Part shown: in pieces, positions 9,926 through 18,154 of the stretch
Layout: each line of letters opens with the position of its first letter
Position numbering within the stretch: the stretch's first letter is position 1
From: Acetatifactor muris
GTDB taxonomy: Bacteria > Bacillota > Clostridia > Lachnospirales > Lachnospiraceae
Reading direction: 5' to 3'
Length of the DNA: 64,000 bases
Assembly (NCBI RefSeq): GCF_024623325.1
Contig: NZ_JANJZD010000004.1
Location: 1 to 64,000, forward strand
Translations under genes and position numbers: made by a program
Notes under the pieces: model-generated
What the model saw: only the letters and a program-made list of their open reading frames with translations
What the model was told of the DNA's origin: nothing
Database searches by the model: none

Positions 9926-10069
9926 ATGGCAGGATCAGCAGTCAGCCCCGTGAACGGGGCTGACTGCTTCCTTAAATACGAACAGAGTGATGACGGTTGT
10001 AGAAGCAATGTCTACACCAGTTTTTCCAGTTCGTCCAGCACCTGGCCGAAGACATCCAGTGCATCCTGA
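9926..10069 (+). CDS. Possible 47-residue small protein over a terminator
   Basis: A strong site (ATAAGGAGG, 6 bases before the ATG) opens a 47-codon frame beginning MAGSAVSPVNGADC. The first codons lie across the perfect hairpin at 9937-9968 and the last 58 bases run antisense to the end of the oligoendopeptidase gene. The ribosome site is better than chance would give, but the antisense overlap and serine-rich tail argue against a conserved gene. It may be the surviving start of a gene lost by deletion. No function is suggested. Confidence 0.25.
   Translation: MAGSAVSPVNGADCFLKYEQSDDGCRSNVYTSFSSSSSTWPKTSSAS
9937..9968. terminator. Strong bidirectional hairpin terminator
   Basis: AGCAGTCAGCCCCG (9937-9950) pairs over 14 bases with CGGGGCTGACTGCT (9955-9968) around a TGAA loop, between the convergent lipoprotein and oligoendopeptidase F genes. 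Only a short T-rich stretch follows (tccttaaat). Confidence 0.7.
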
Positions 10070-11808
10070 ATAGGGCGGGGAGTTTCAAGATCGACACCGG
10101 CGATTTTCAACAGTTCCACAGGAGGCTGTGAGCAGCCGCCTGACAGGAATTCCTTATAACGTGCCACAGCGGGAGCGCCCTCCTGTAAAATATTCCGCGC
10201 AATGGCCACGGCTGCAGAGAAACCGGTAGCATACTGGTACACATAGAAATTATAGTAAAAATGTGGAATTCTGGCCCATTCTCTGGCGATTTCCGGATCG
10301 GAGACCATGTCCGGACCGAAATACCGGCTGTTCAGTTCATAATAGACATCATTTAACACCTGGGCTGTGAGGCTTTCACCGGCCTCTGCCATGGCATTGG
10401 TTTTCTTTTCAAATTCCGCGAACATCGTCTGACGGTATACCGTACCTTTAAAACTGTCGAGATAATGATTTAACAGATAGGCGCGTTCTTTGGTATCTGT
10501 GGTATTTTTCAGCAAATATTCCATCAGAAGGATTTCATTACAGGTGGAGGCTACCTCCGCCACAAAAATTTTATATCGTGAATAGAAATAGGGCTGCGCA
10601 GTATTGGAATAATGGGAATGCAGAGAATGTCCCATCTCATGTGCCAGAGTAAACATACTGTCAAGGCTGTCATCATAATTCATGAGAACATAGGGATGTC
10701 CGCCGTAAGCCCCGGCAGAATAGGCCCCGCTTCTTTTTCCCTCATTCTCGTAGACGTCGATCCAGCGATTGCTGAAGCCTTCCTCCAGCAGTCGGATATA
10801 ATCTTCTCCCAGAGGTGCGAGCGCTTTCAGAATAGTCTTTTTCGCCTCCTCATAGGGAACTTTCCGGCTTGCATCGGGAATGATGGGTGTGTAGACATCG
10901 TACATATGTAACTCATCCACCTGGAGCAGACGTTTGCGAAGTCTGACATAGCGATACATTTTATCCAGATTGGCATTTACGGTGGCAACCAGATTGTCAT
11001 ATACCTCCGGAGAGACATTATTGCGATTGACTGCCGCCTGGAGCGTGGAAGGATATTTGCGGGCTTTGGCGTAAAACATCAGCTGCCTGATCTGACCGCT
11101 GTAGAGGCTGGCCAGAGTATTCTCAAACTGTTTATAGGTCTGGTACATTTTCTCAAAGGCTTCTCTGCGCACCCGCCGATCAGAGGACTCCATCAGGGGA
11201 AGATATCGGCCGTGGGTGATACGGATGGAGTCCCCATTCTCATCTGTCATTTCCGGAAGCTTCAGATCCGCATTATTGAATACCGCGAAGGTTTCCTCAG
11301 GAACATTGGACATTTCGCTGGCCATGGCCAGCAGTCGTTCCATTTCTGCGGGAAGATGGTGCGGCTTCAGGCGCTGAATTTCCTGGATATATTTCCGGTA
11401 TCCCTCCAGCTTCGGCTGCTGTGTGAAATACTGCTCCAGAGTCTCCTGCTTCAGTTCCAGGATTTCCGGGTCGATAAAGGAAAGTCTGCTGGAAATGTCA
11501 GTATAAATGCTGCGAAGCTTTTGCGACATGGCCAGATGGGTCGTGTCGCCTGTATCCTGATCGCTCAGCCGTTCCGCATAGTTGAAAGCAGGATCCGTCT
11601 TCTTCCCCATTTCTTCCAGTTGGGAGAGCGTGGAATACAGGCTTTCCGCACTTTCCGTTACCTTTCCTTCCATTTGCTCCAACCGGGAGGCAATTTCCTG
11701 TATTTCCCGCACAGCGTTTTCCCAGGAGGGAATATCTGCGTAGAGGTCTTCCAGATTCCAGGTAAACTCTTTTTTTACCTCATTCCTTTTTAATAATTCC
11801 TTTGCCAT
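10012..11808 (-). CDS. pepF: Oligoendopeptidase F (M3 family metallopeptidase)
   Basis: A 598-residue cytoplasmic zinc peptidase, the usual PepF length. The M3 zinc motif HEMGH within TLAHEMGHSLHSH lies near residue 389, with a downstream glutamate in the ECNEILLMEYLL stretch as third ligand. The C-terminal HFYYNFYVYQYATG segment is also characteristic. It degrades short peptides of roughly 7-17 residues. The start at 11808 (MAKELLKRNEV) is chosen because the complement shows AAAGGAAATATATT just upstream. An earlier in-frame ATG at 11874 lacks a site. The gene is monocistronic, with AT-rich DNA containing a TATAAT upstream on its strand. Confidence 0.93.
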   Translation of the reverse strand: MAKELLKRNEVKKEFTWNLEDLYADIPSWENAVREIQEIASRLEQMEGKVTESAESLYSTLSQLEEMGKKTDPAFNYAERLSDQDTGDTTHLAMSQKLRSIYTDISSRLSFIDPEILELKQETLEQYFTQQPKLEGYRKYIQEIQRLKPHHLPAEMERLLAMASEMSNVPEETFAVFNNADLKLPEMTDENGDSIRITHGRYLPLMESSDRRVRREAFEKMYQTYKQFENTLASLYSGQIRQLMFYAKARKYPSTLQAAVNRNNVSPEVYDNLVATVNANLDKMYRYVRLRKRLLQVDELHMYDVYTPIIPDASRKVPYEEAKKTILKALAPLGEDYIRLLEEGFSNRWIDVYENEGKRSGAYSAGAYGGHPYVLMNYDDSLDSMFTLAHEMGHSLHSHYSNTAQPYFYSRYKIFVAEVASTCNEILLMEYLLKNTTDTKERAYLLNHYLDSFKGTVYRQTMFAEFEKKTNAMAEAGESLTAQVLNDVYYELNSRYFGPDMVSDPEIAREWARIPHFYYNFYVYQYATGFSAAVAIARNILQEGAPAVARYKEFLSGGCSQPPVELLKIAGVDLETPRPIQDALDVFGQVLDELEKLV

Positions 11809-11929
11809 AATATATTTCCTTTCTGCTGACTGGCCTGCATTCCGCATCAGCGGGATGATATGCCATATGCGCAATATTATTATAATATATTTTGGAAAAT
11901 TTGGAAAGTTTTCAGGGAAAAATCATATG

Positions 11930-11957
11930 TTGACTTTTTGAAGAGGAATAGTAAAAT
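11930..11957 (+). promoter_or_regulatory. Promoter of the ArsR-DUF2087 pair
   Basis: TTGACT (11930-11935), a 16-base spacer and TAAAAT (11952-11957) lie about 58 bases upstream of the small gene at 12015, divergent from the oligoendopeptidase gene. Confidence 0.55.
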
Positions 11958-12014
11958 CAATATAACATCAGGCCGGAGGGAAATACAAACAAAAAGAAAA
12001 ACGGGGGTTAGCAT

Positions 12015-12386
12015 ATGATCGAACAGAAAATAACGAAGCTAAACAGCTATTTTGATAAACAGATTTCATTATGCGGGCAGTGTAATAAAAAAATGCTGGC
12101 AGAAGAGCGTGGGGACGAGGCTGACTTTGAAAAGGTAAAAGCAAACATCTATGATATTTTCCGCACAATATTTTCTGTTGCGGTTAAGGCAGGCAGAGGG
12201 GATGCTGAAGCAGTAAAACGCTTTTTCATACTTAAAATCGAGCAGATTCCTTCAAATTGGGTATCCGCTTACAATAAGGCCAGACAACATGACGATGCGG
12301 TCAAAATGCAGATTGAGCAGATCAAGCTTGACACTGCCCGTGAGATAAAGGAAACGTTTGAAATGATCTGGGAGGAAGAAGAATGA
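12015..12386 (+). CDS. Small helical protein of unknown function
   Basis: A 123-residue acidic, mostly helical protein, probably cytoplasmic because it lacks a signal peptide and hydrophobic segments. A CGQC pair near residues 20-23 (LCGQCNKK) is the only notable motif. I do not recognise the family. Its stop overlaps the start of the following ArsR-DUF2087 gene by four bases (ATGA), so the two are translationally coupled and may work together, for example as sensor and regulator. Confidence 0.65.
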   Translation: MIEQKITKLNSYFDKQISLCGQCNKKMLAEERGDEADFEKVKANIYDIFRTIFSVAVKAGRGDAEAVKRFFILKIEQIPSNWVSAYNKARQHDDAVKMQIEQIKLDTAREIKETFEMIWEEEE

Positions 12387-12952
12387 CAGAGACAGAGGCA
12401 ATACGCCTGTTCAAGTGCTTATCGGATAAGTCACGGCTGCAGATTTTGAAATCACTTGCAATCGAGGATATGTATGTAGAACGGCTGGCGGAAAGGTTGG
12501 GGATTACGGCACCGACGGTGTCTTTCCATCTCAAAAAGCTGGCAGATGCCGGTGCAGTTACTTCCTATAAAAGTCAGTATTATATGATGTACTCTCTCAA
12601 AAAGGAGATTTTTGATACAACCATATTGGAAATTCTGCAGGAGAAGTCCGACGAAGCAGAAGTTCAGGCCCGGCGGGATGAGGAATATCGCCAGAAGGTG
12701 ATTAACACATTTTTTGAATATGGGAAACTGAAGTCCATTCCTGCCCAGCAGAAAAAGGAGCGCATCGTTCTGGAAGTCATTGCTCAGGCATTTGAATTCG
12801 ACCGTATCTATTCCGAGCGGGAGGTAAATATCATGATTGCGGATTTTCATGATGATTTCTGTACGATCCGCAGGGATATGATCGGTGAACAGCTTTTGGC
12901 CCGGGATACAGATGGATACTGGCGTGTTAAGCCGGAGAATCAGGAGAGATAA
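12383..12952 (+). CDS. ArsR-type regulator with DUF2087 domain
   Basis: 189 residues. Residues about 5-80 form an ArsR winged helix (LSDKSRLQILKSLA, then TAPTVSFHLKKLADAG, then a YMMYSL wing). Residues about 115-185 match the DUF2087 type (KSIPAQQKKERIVLEVIAQ, AFEFDRIYSEREVN, CTIRRDMIGEQLL). DUF2087 regulators are common in Firmicutes and usually small-molecule responsive, but ligands are unknown. It is coupled to the 123-residue gene upstream and ends before a strong hairpin at 12959-12996. Confidence 0.85.
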   Translation: MTETEAIRLFKCLSDKSRLQILKSLAIEDMYVERLAERLGITAPTVSFHLKKLADAGAVTSYKSQYYMMYSLKKEIFDTTILEILQEKSDEAEVQARRDEEYRQKVINTFFEYGKLKSIPAQQKKERIVLEVIAQAFEFDRIYSEREVNIMIADFHDDFCTIRRDMIGEQLLARDTDGYWRVKPENQER

Positions 12953-12958
12953 ATCTGG

Positions 12959-12996
12959 AAGTGCTGTTTGCAACCGGGGGTTGCCAAACAGCACTT
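12959..12996 (+). terminator. Long hairpin terminator
   Basis: AAGTGCTGTTT-GCAACC (12959-12975) pairs with GGTTGC-c-AAACAGCACTT (12979-12996) around GGG, with a single bulged C. It follows the ArsR-DUF2087 gene. The T-run is only three bases long. Confidence 0.6.
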
Positions 12997-13060
12997 TGAC
13001 GTTGGTGGTAAATAGTATTGTCATCCTGTATAATACAGATGAATCAAAGGAGACACGACA

Positions 13061-13678
13061 ATGAAATTATCGGAAAAAATTATAGAACTCAGAAAAGCAA
13101 ACGGAATGACACAAGAAGAACTTGCATCCATATGTAATGTCAGCAGACAATCCATATCGAAATGGGAAGCAGACATTGCATTGCCGGAGACAGAAAAACT
13201 GTTGATGCTGGGAGAAACCTTTCAGGTATCCATGGATATCTTACTGAAGGATGAATTGACGTTAAGCGAGGTGAAAGAAGTTCATCTCTGCGGTAATAAT
13301 GCCATTCAAAAAAAGAAACGAGAATTGTATGATGGAATATTAATCAAAGAAAGTATAGCGGATGACAGCATTATTGATTATCTTAACATTCATAAAGTCG
13401 AATTGTGGAATACCGGCGGGAAACCGAAATATTGGACCGCATTGTTTTTTACAAGTGACAGGAGAGATTTCCCGGAACTGATTTCAAAAGTCATGCTGTC
13501 TGAAACTGATACAAACAGGAATTGGTTTGTTGATTTTAAGGCAGGGAATGTAAAATACATTGTATTTAAGGACAGGATATTAAAATATCAAATTGGAAAT
13601 CGGACGGAAAAAGAATATGTGTGCAATGAGTGCAGGAAATCAGGCATTTTAAATGAGCAGATGAACTGGCCGGAATGA
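13061..13678 (+). CDS. XRE/Cro-type HTH regulator with C-terminal sensor-like domain
   Basis: A 205-residue protein. Residues about 5-60 are a classical HTH_3 ([22 protein letters not shown]). Residues about 110-195 form an unrecognised mixed domain with several aromatic beta strands and a CNECRKSG pair near the end. The start has AAAGGAG eight bases upstream, and a TATAAT box sits at 13029-13034 without a convincing -35. The peptidase-E-like gene begins 21 bases after its stop, so both are probably one transcript and the regulator may control it. Confidence 0.8.
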   Translation: MKLSEKIIELRKANGMTQEELASICNVSRQSISKWEADIALPETEKLLMLGETFQVSMDILLKDELTLSEVKEVHLCGNNAIQKKKRELYDGILIKESIADDSIIDYLNIHKVELWNTGGKPKYWTALFFTSDRRDFPELISKVMLSETDTNRNWFVDFKAGNVKYIVFKDRILKYQIGNRTEKEYVCNECRKSGILNEQMNWPE

Positions 13679-13699
13679 CTGGCCGGAATAGGAGGGAAC

Positions 13700-14260
13700 A
13701 TGAGAGTATTGTTGACGTCAGCGGGTTTGGAAACGGAAGAAATTAAAGGGTGCTTTGTGGATATGGCAGGGAAGGATATGTCTGATGTAAAAGCCTTATT
13801 CATCCCTACAGCGGCAATAGATCCGGACGCAATAGAAGTTTTGCCGAAATGTATGAACGATCTGTTAAAATGCGGTGTCTCAGGTGAAAATATTGACGTA
13901 TTTGACCTGCATACCGGAATGGAGCCTGAGAAGCTGCAGCAATATGATGTGGTATATTTATGCGGCGGAAATACACGGTATTTGCTGGAAAGAATCAATG
14001 CCACAGGATTTCATGAATCTTTGATGGCGTATATCAATGACAATGGCCTGGTAATAGGGGTAAGTGCCGGAAGTATCATTTTTGCCAATAATTTAGAGAA
14101 TAATCTGGGGCTGGCAGACACAAAATTAGACGTTCATTGTATCACGGGAGAAAGCAGAGGCAAAATGGCGTATCCGTTAAAAAAGAATGTTAAACTTACA
14201 AATACATGCGCGCTTGTCATACGGGATTTTCCGGATGGGGTGGAAATCATTGGAGAATAG
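13700..14260 (+). CDS. Peptidase E-like (S51 / class I glutamine amidotransferase-like) protein
   Basis: 186 residues with the S51 landmarks: an N-terminal strand, a GGGNTRYLLE motif (about residue 93) and the nucleophile elbow GVSAGSIIF with the serine near residue 118. S51 dipeptidase E cleaves Asp-X dipeptides. Cyanophycinase relatives share the fold. The usual length is about 200-235 residues, so this one is short at the C-terminus, ending just after a strand (VIRDFPDGVEII). The catalytic His of PepE could be the one in LDVHCITG. It is co-transcribed with the XRE gene. An exact substrate is not inferable. Confidence 0.72.
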   Translation: MRVLLTSAGLETEEIKGCFVDMAGKDMSDVKALFIPTAAIDPDAIEVLPKCMNDLLKCGVSGENIDVFDLHTGMEPEKLQQYDVVYLCGGNTRYLLERINATGFHESLMAYINDNGLVIGVSAGSIIFANNLENNLGLADTKLDVHCITGESRGKMAYPLKKNVKLTNTCALVIRDFPDGVEIIGE

Positions 14261-14348
14261 GAAGAGGGCAATGAACAGCGCTACCCAATAAAAGCAAAAT
14301 AAATCCCGGTTTTATGGAGGATTGAAAACAAGTGCAGTTGATTTGAAA

Positions 14349-14702
14349 AAAAGTTCGCCTTAGTGACATGTAAGGCGAACTTTTTTTCATAACTTTGTTT
14401 ATTTTATACCTTTCAGCAGCACATTGCAAGCAAAATCTGATTTTTTTCTTTTTTTGGCAGTTTTTCTGTTTTTACAGAAGACGTATCATTTTTTACAGCA
14501 TATCGCATAAACAGAGACTGTATACAATCATAAAGGCATCAGTAGTTCTGTCTGATGAATCTTTGAAATACATTTTTCGAGTATTTTATTCTGCTATATT
14601 CCAACCTCTTCGCAGGAATTCCAGGTTTTTTATAAGTTCAGATACTGTTTCCACAGCCAAATGTGCAGAAAAGTTCGCCTTACATGTCACTAAGGCGAAC
14701 TC
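14349..14702. repeat. Pair of exact inverted repeats, each itself a hairpin
   Basis: Left copy, about 14349-14382: AAGTTCGCCTTA, loop GTGACATG, TAAGGCGAACTT, flanked by A and T runs. Right copy, about 14668-14701: the exact reverse complement, including the loop, which reads CATGTCAC. The two copies enclose about 285 bases of AT-rich DNA with no believable gene. The left copy alone would be a good terminator for the upstream pair of genes. As a pair they could bound an invertible segment or a small transposon-like element. TTTGAA is found just outside both ends (14342-14347 and 14703-14708). The next gene rightward opens the polysaccharide locus. Confidence 0.75.
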
Positions 14703-14777
14703 TTTGAACGCATAAAGAAGAAAAAAACTGCAAGTTTATGCAAGGCAGTTGTTGTACCATTTGAAAGGGGAAAGGCA

Positions 14778-15026
14778 TTGATCGATTATCAGCCCTTCTG
14801 GGAGACACTGAAAAAATCAGAAGAATCTACATATACGCTGATAACCAGGCACAGAGTTTCCAGCGCCACAGTGGACAGGCTCAGGAAAAACAGGCCCATG
14901 AATACCACCACGCTGAACGATCTGTGCGGGATACTGAAGTGCGCTCTGGAGGATGTGGTGCGGTATGTGCCGGATGAAGAGGGAACGGAGAGAGGACTGA
15001 CAGGAAAAAACGGAGGATACAGCTGA
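14778..15026 (+). CDS. Small HTH (Cro/C1-type) protein
   Basis: An 82-residue protein starting at a TTG after GGGGAAAGG. Residues about 5-65 match the HTH_26/Cro class seen in Firmicutes (YTLITRHRVSSATVDRLRKN, then TTTLNDLCGILKCALEDVVRYVPD). It stands directly upstream of the LCP and sortase genes and immediately right of the inverted-repeat segment. It is therefore a plausible local regulator of the surface-polysaccharide locus. A hairpin AACTGC/GCAGTT lies at 14726-14750 in its leader. Confidence 0.7.
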   Translation: MIDYQPFWETLKKSEESTYTLITRHRVSSATVDRLRKNRPMNTTTLNDLCGILKCALEDVVRYVPDEEGTERGLTGKNGGYS

Positions 15027-15096
15027 CAGGGATACCAACCGATTCAGGAGGCAGGGAGTTACAGGCAGAATGACCGGGAAAAGGAGGCGAGTCCGG

Positions 15097-16179
15097 ATGA
15101 GAGAAAAAGTAAAAAAAGAAAAACGGGTTCGGAACATCCTGGTGAAAGGAGCGCTGGGACTGGTAGTGTTTATCTTCACAGGAACAGTGCTGTTCCTGGC
15201 GTTGCAGATTTCCGGGAAAAACAGGCTCTACGGCAGTGCGGACAGCGGGGAGATGATTGCGGCCTTAAGTGTCATGGCAGAGGAGATGGGGGGCACGGCA
15301 GAGGAAGAAGGAGAAGCATGGCAGCAAGGAGACATCCGCTATAACGGAATTCATTACCGCTACAATGAAGACATCCTGACTTTTCTCTTTCTGGGAATTG
15401 ACAAGATGGATGAGGTAAAGGAAGTAAAGAGCACATCGGACGGAGGACAGTCGGACGCCGTTTTTCTGTTGGTGCTTAATCCCCATAGCAGGGAGATTTC
15501 TGTGATCGGCATCCCACGGGATACCATGACGGAAGTAGAAATGTATGATGTAAACGGCGCATACTGGGGGACAGAGAAAGCCCAGCTGGCCATACAGCAC
15601 GGCTATGGGGACGGAGCTCAGCTCAGCTGTGAGAGGAGTGTGAAGGCAGTGTCCCGCCTGTTCTATGGCCTGCCCATCCACGGGTACTGTGCCATAAACA
15701 TGGGGGCAATTCCCCTGATCAACGACGCGGTGGGAGGAATCGAAGTGACTGCGTTGGAGCGCATGGATTTTAAGGGCTTCAGGGTCCGGGAAGGGGAGAA
15801 GATTCTTCTGATGGGAATGGATGCCTACTATTATTTACATAACAGAGATATAACCAGCTTCAACAGCGCGGGAAGGCGGCTGGAGCGGCAGAAGCAGTAT
15901 CTGAAGGCTTACGCTTCGGCGGCCATAGATAGGGTGAAAGAGGACATTACCTTTCCGGTGACATTGTACAATACTCTGAGCAGATACATGGTAACGGACA
16001 TTACGGTGGACGAGATCAGCTATCTGGCCATGCAGGCGTCAGGCTATGGATTTTCGGAAGAAAATCTGCATTCCCTGAGGGGAGCGACTGTGCAGGGAGA
16101 GGTGTATGAGGAGTTCTATCCGGACGAACAGGCATTGTATGAGCTGATCCTGGAGGTGTTTTACGAGGAAGTGGAATGA
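15097..16179 (+). CDS. LytR-CpsA-Psr (LCP) family cell-wall polymer ligase
   Basis: About 360 residues. An N-terminal membrane anchor (about residues 15-40) is followed by an extracellular LCP domain with the motifs SDAVFLLVLNP, IGIPRDTM (the arginine contacts the lipid pyrophosphate) and INDAVGGIEV. LCP enzymes transfer undecaprenyl-linked glycopolymers to peptidoglycan, which fits its place at the head of a polysaccharide locus. The start at 15097 is chosen over the ATG at 15070 because AAGGAGG precedes it by nine bases. The sortase gene follows after about 100 bases without an obvious terminator. Confidence 0.85.
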   Translation: MREKVKKEKRVRNILVKGALGLVVFIFTGTVLFLALQISGKNRLYGSADSGEMIAALSVMAEEMGGTAEEEGEAWQQGDIRYNGIHYRYNEDILTFLFLGIDKMDEVKEVKSTSDGGQSDAVFLLVLNPHSREISVIGIPRDTMTEVEMYDVNGAYWGTEKAQLAIQHGYGDGAQLSCERSVKAVSRLFYGLPIHGYCAINMGAIPLINDAVGGIEVTALERMDFKGFRVREGEKILLMGMDAYYYLHNRDITSFNSAGRRLERQKQYLKAYASAAIDRVKEDITFPVTLYNTLSRYMVTDITVDEISYLAMQASGYGFSEENLHSLRGATVQGEVYEEFYPDEQALYELILEVFYEEVE

Positions 16180-16287
16180 GAGATGCTGAGAAAAGCACCC
16201 GGGATAGACAGGGGATAAGAGAAATCCGGACTGTGCCTGCAGAGAAAAGGGCGGAAGCGGAAAGAAGAGACGGAGAATGTGAAGAAT

Positions 16288-17202
16288 ATGAAAATGAACA
16301 GGAAAGAGCTGATTATAAAGCTGATTTTAAGTCTGGCAGGCCTGGTGGCAGTGTTTTTGCTGGGGAAAGGAGTCAGCCGGCTGATGTACGGCAGCGCCGG
16401 GGAGTCCGGAGAAGTGCAGGGACAGACAGGCGAAGGTCTGCCGCCGGCGAAGGCGGCCCTGACAGAGGAGGAGCTGGAAGCGTTGTTCCGTTCCGCCAAA
16501 GAGAGCGCCACGGCATCCGCCGCAGAAGAAGGAAAAGAAGCAGAAGGCACAGGCAATAAGCCGGAGGAAGAAGGAGAAGGCGGAACGGATGCACAGAAGA
16601 AAGCGGAGGAAGATACTCCGGAGGGCGGGGAGATTGATTTTGATTACCTGAAGACACTGAATGAAGATATCTATGCCTGGATTACAGTTCCCGGTACCAT
16701 TATTGATTATCCTGTATTGCAGCATCCCACAGATGATACCTATTACCTGCACCATAACCTGGACGGCTCCTACGGATATCCCGGCTGCATTTACACGGAA
16801 AGTCTGAATGCAAAGGATTTTACAGATCCGAACACGGTGATCTATGGGCATAACATGAAGGCGGGAACCATGTTTGCCCAGCTGCACGAATTTGAAGACA
16901 GGGACTTTTTTGATGCCAACAGGGAGGTGCTTGTTGTTCTGCCGGAAAAAACGCTGCGCTATAAGATTTTTGCGGCTTATGTGTATGACGACAGGCATCT
17001 TCTTTACAGCTTTGATTTTTCAGATAAGGAAGTTTACGCTTCTTATCTGAAGTCCATCTATGACATCCGGGACATGAGCGCAAATATTGATAAGGGCATT
17101 ACAGTGACGGAGGAAAATAAGATCATCACCCTTGTGACCTGCATGGCAGGGGAGGCTAACGCGGAGAAGCGGCTGTTGGTGCAGGCAGTGCTGGAAGAAT
17201 AA
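16288..17202 (+). CDS. Class B sortase
   Basis: About 304 residues. There is one N-terminal membrane helix (about residues 8-25), a long Ala/Glu-rich low-complexity linker (about 30-115), then the sortase barrel. The catalytic triad is visible: His in YGHNMK, Cys in TLVTCM and Arg in EKRLLVQ. The sequence WITVPGTIIDYPVLQ is typical of class B. Upstream in-frame GTG at 16279 lies too close to GGAG, so the ATG at 16288 is used, with modest certainty. A likely client, the PKTGE protein, is encoded 75 bases downstream. Confidence 0.88.
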   Translation: MKMNRKELIIKLILSLAGLVAVFLLGKGVSRLMYGSAGESGEVQGQTGEGLPPAKAALTEEELEALFRSAKESATASAAEEGKEAEGTGNKPEEEGEGGTDAQKKAEEDTPEGGEIDFDYLKTLNEDIYAWITVPGTIIDYPVLQHPTDDTYYLHHNLDGSYGYPGCIYTESLNAKDFTDPNTVIYGHNMKAGTMFAQLHEFEDRDFFDANREVLVVLPEKTLRYKIFAAYVYDDRHLLYSFDFSDKEVYASYLKSIYDIRDMSANIDKGITVTEENKIITLVTCMAGEANAEKRLLVQAVLEE

Positions 17203-17211
17203 ATGGTATTA

Positions 17212-17229
17212 ATACCGGGAAACCGGTAT
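17212..17229. repeat. GNRA-capped hairpin in the leader of the PKTGE gene
   Basis: ATACCGG (17212-17218), a GAAA tetraloop and CCGGTAT (17223-17229). It overlaps a second palindrome, GGTATTAATACC (17205-17216), so two alternative folds exist. No U-run follows. An mRNA-stability or regulatory role is possible, unproven. Confidence 0.45.
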
Positions 17230-17276
17230 CAATATATAGAAACCAAACAAAAACTTCAGAAGGAGGACAGTGTCCA

Positions 17277-17861
17277 ATGAAAAAATTATATGCATTATTA
17301 GTGGCCGGCGTTATGACCGTGGCAATGGCCATGCCTGTGCTGGCCAGCGGCAGTGTGACAACGCCGTCGAAACCTGCAGGCCAGGTGCCGGTCAGCGAAA
17401 GCTATTCTTCCGACGCGAAGGGTGCCACGGATCTTGGCTCCACAATCGGATTGGGAGCGGCCAATACAAGCGCCAAAGCGATTGAGAACAAGGCTGTGGC
17501 AGAGGAAGTGGTGAATGTGACTTCCAACGCACAGGTTCTGAGAGATCTGGGTGTATCTGCAAACGCAAAGTTAAAGGCAATGATTGACGTAAGCTATTCC
17601 GGAACCATTCCGGCAGGCGGCGTACAGATTCCCTTTGACGTAAGCGGCATCGCAAAGAAAGGCGATCTGGTATATATTCTTCACAGAAAAGATTCCGTAG
17701 CCGGCAAGCCCTGGGAAGTAGTTGGCCAGGCTGTTCTGGGCGACAATCTGTCTGTAACCGGAACCTTTACTTCATTCTCCCCCGTGGCATTCATGGTGGT
17801 GGATTCTGCCCAGGCTGCTGCAGCAACCGGCGTAAAGGCTCCTAAGACCGGCGAGTTCTAA
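17277..17861 (+). CDS. Secreted protein ending in PKTGEF, candidate sortase substrate
   Basis: 194 residues. A clear signal peptide (about 1-24) ends AMAMPVLAS. The mature part has a Ser/Thr/Ala-rich region, then a beta-rich domain (about 85-175: GVQIPFDVSGIAKKGDLVYILH, then PWEVVGQ). It ends APKTGEF followed at once by the stop. Sorting signals normally continue with a hydrophobic helix and basic tail, and neither is present in any frame. Either the anchor was lost, leaving a free secreted protein, or this is an unconventional signal. GGAGGACAG precedes the start. Exact 13-base inverted repeats (17236-17248 and 17936-17948) flank the gene. Confidence 0.75.
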   Translation: MKKLYALLVAGVMTVAMAMPVLASGSVTTPSKPAGQVPVSESYSSDAKGATDLGSTIGLGAANTSAKAIENKAVAEEVVNVTSNAQVLRDLGVSANAKLKAMIDVSYSGTIPAGGVQIPFDVSGIAKKGDLVYILHRKDSVAGKPWEVVGQAVLGDNLSVTGTFTSFSPVAFMVVDSAQAAAATGVKAPKTGEF

Positions 17862-17950
17862 GAGCGGATAAAACCGGCAGAAAACGGATGCCGGTAAAAA
17901 AATTCAGTCATGCATGATCTGAAATCGTAATCTCCGTTTGGTTTCTATTT

Positions 17951-17976
17951 GAGGGGGATGCCAGTCATCCCCTTTC
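17951..17976 (+). terminator. Hairpin after the PKTGE gene
   Basis: GGGGATG (17954-17960), loop CCAGT, CATCCCC (17966-17972), then TTTC. Another stem (ACCGGCA/TGCCGGT, about 17872-17894) lies just after the stop codon, but A rather than T follows it. The rest of the 290-base gap before 18155 shows no gene. Confidence 0.5.
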
Positions 17977-18154
17977 ACAAAGGCTGTCTGTGGGGGAGTG
18001 TACAAAACAGAGGAAGTTGTGCATTGCCGCAGGGGCAGTGGGAAAGGCAGGCTGCAGGGGGCATTCGGAAAGCCGAAGCAGAGCAGAAGGATTCAGAGAG
18101 AAAAAGTGTCTGAAAGGTCAAAGCATGGGCAGAACAGACAAAGGGAGTTGAATT

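Noticed and set aside
13006-13034. Complete promoter for the XRE regulator
   Set aside because: TATAAT at 13029 is good, but no -35 resembling TTGACA lies at 16-19 bases.
14395-14715. 106-codon open frame between the inverted repeats
   Set aside because: Low-complexity Phe-rich sequence, no ribosome site, and its end runs through the hairpin repeat.
17872-17902. Stem ACCGGCA/TGCCGGT after the PKTGE gene as a terminator
   Set aside because: Followed by A, not T, on the coding strand; the hairpin at 17954-17972 is the better candidate.
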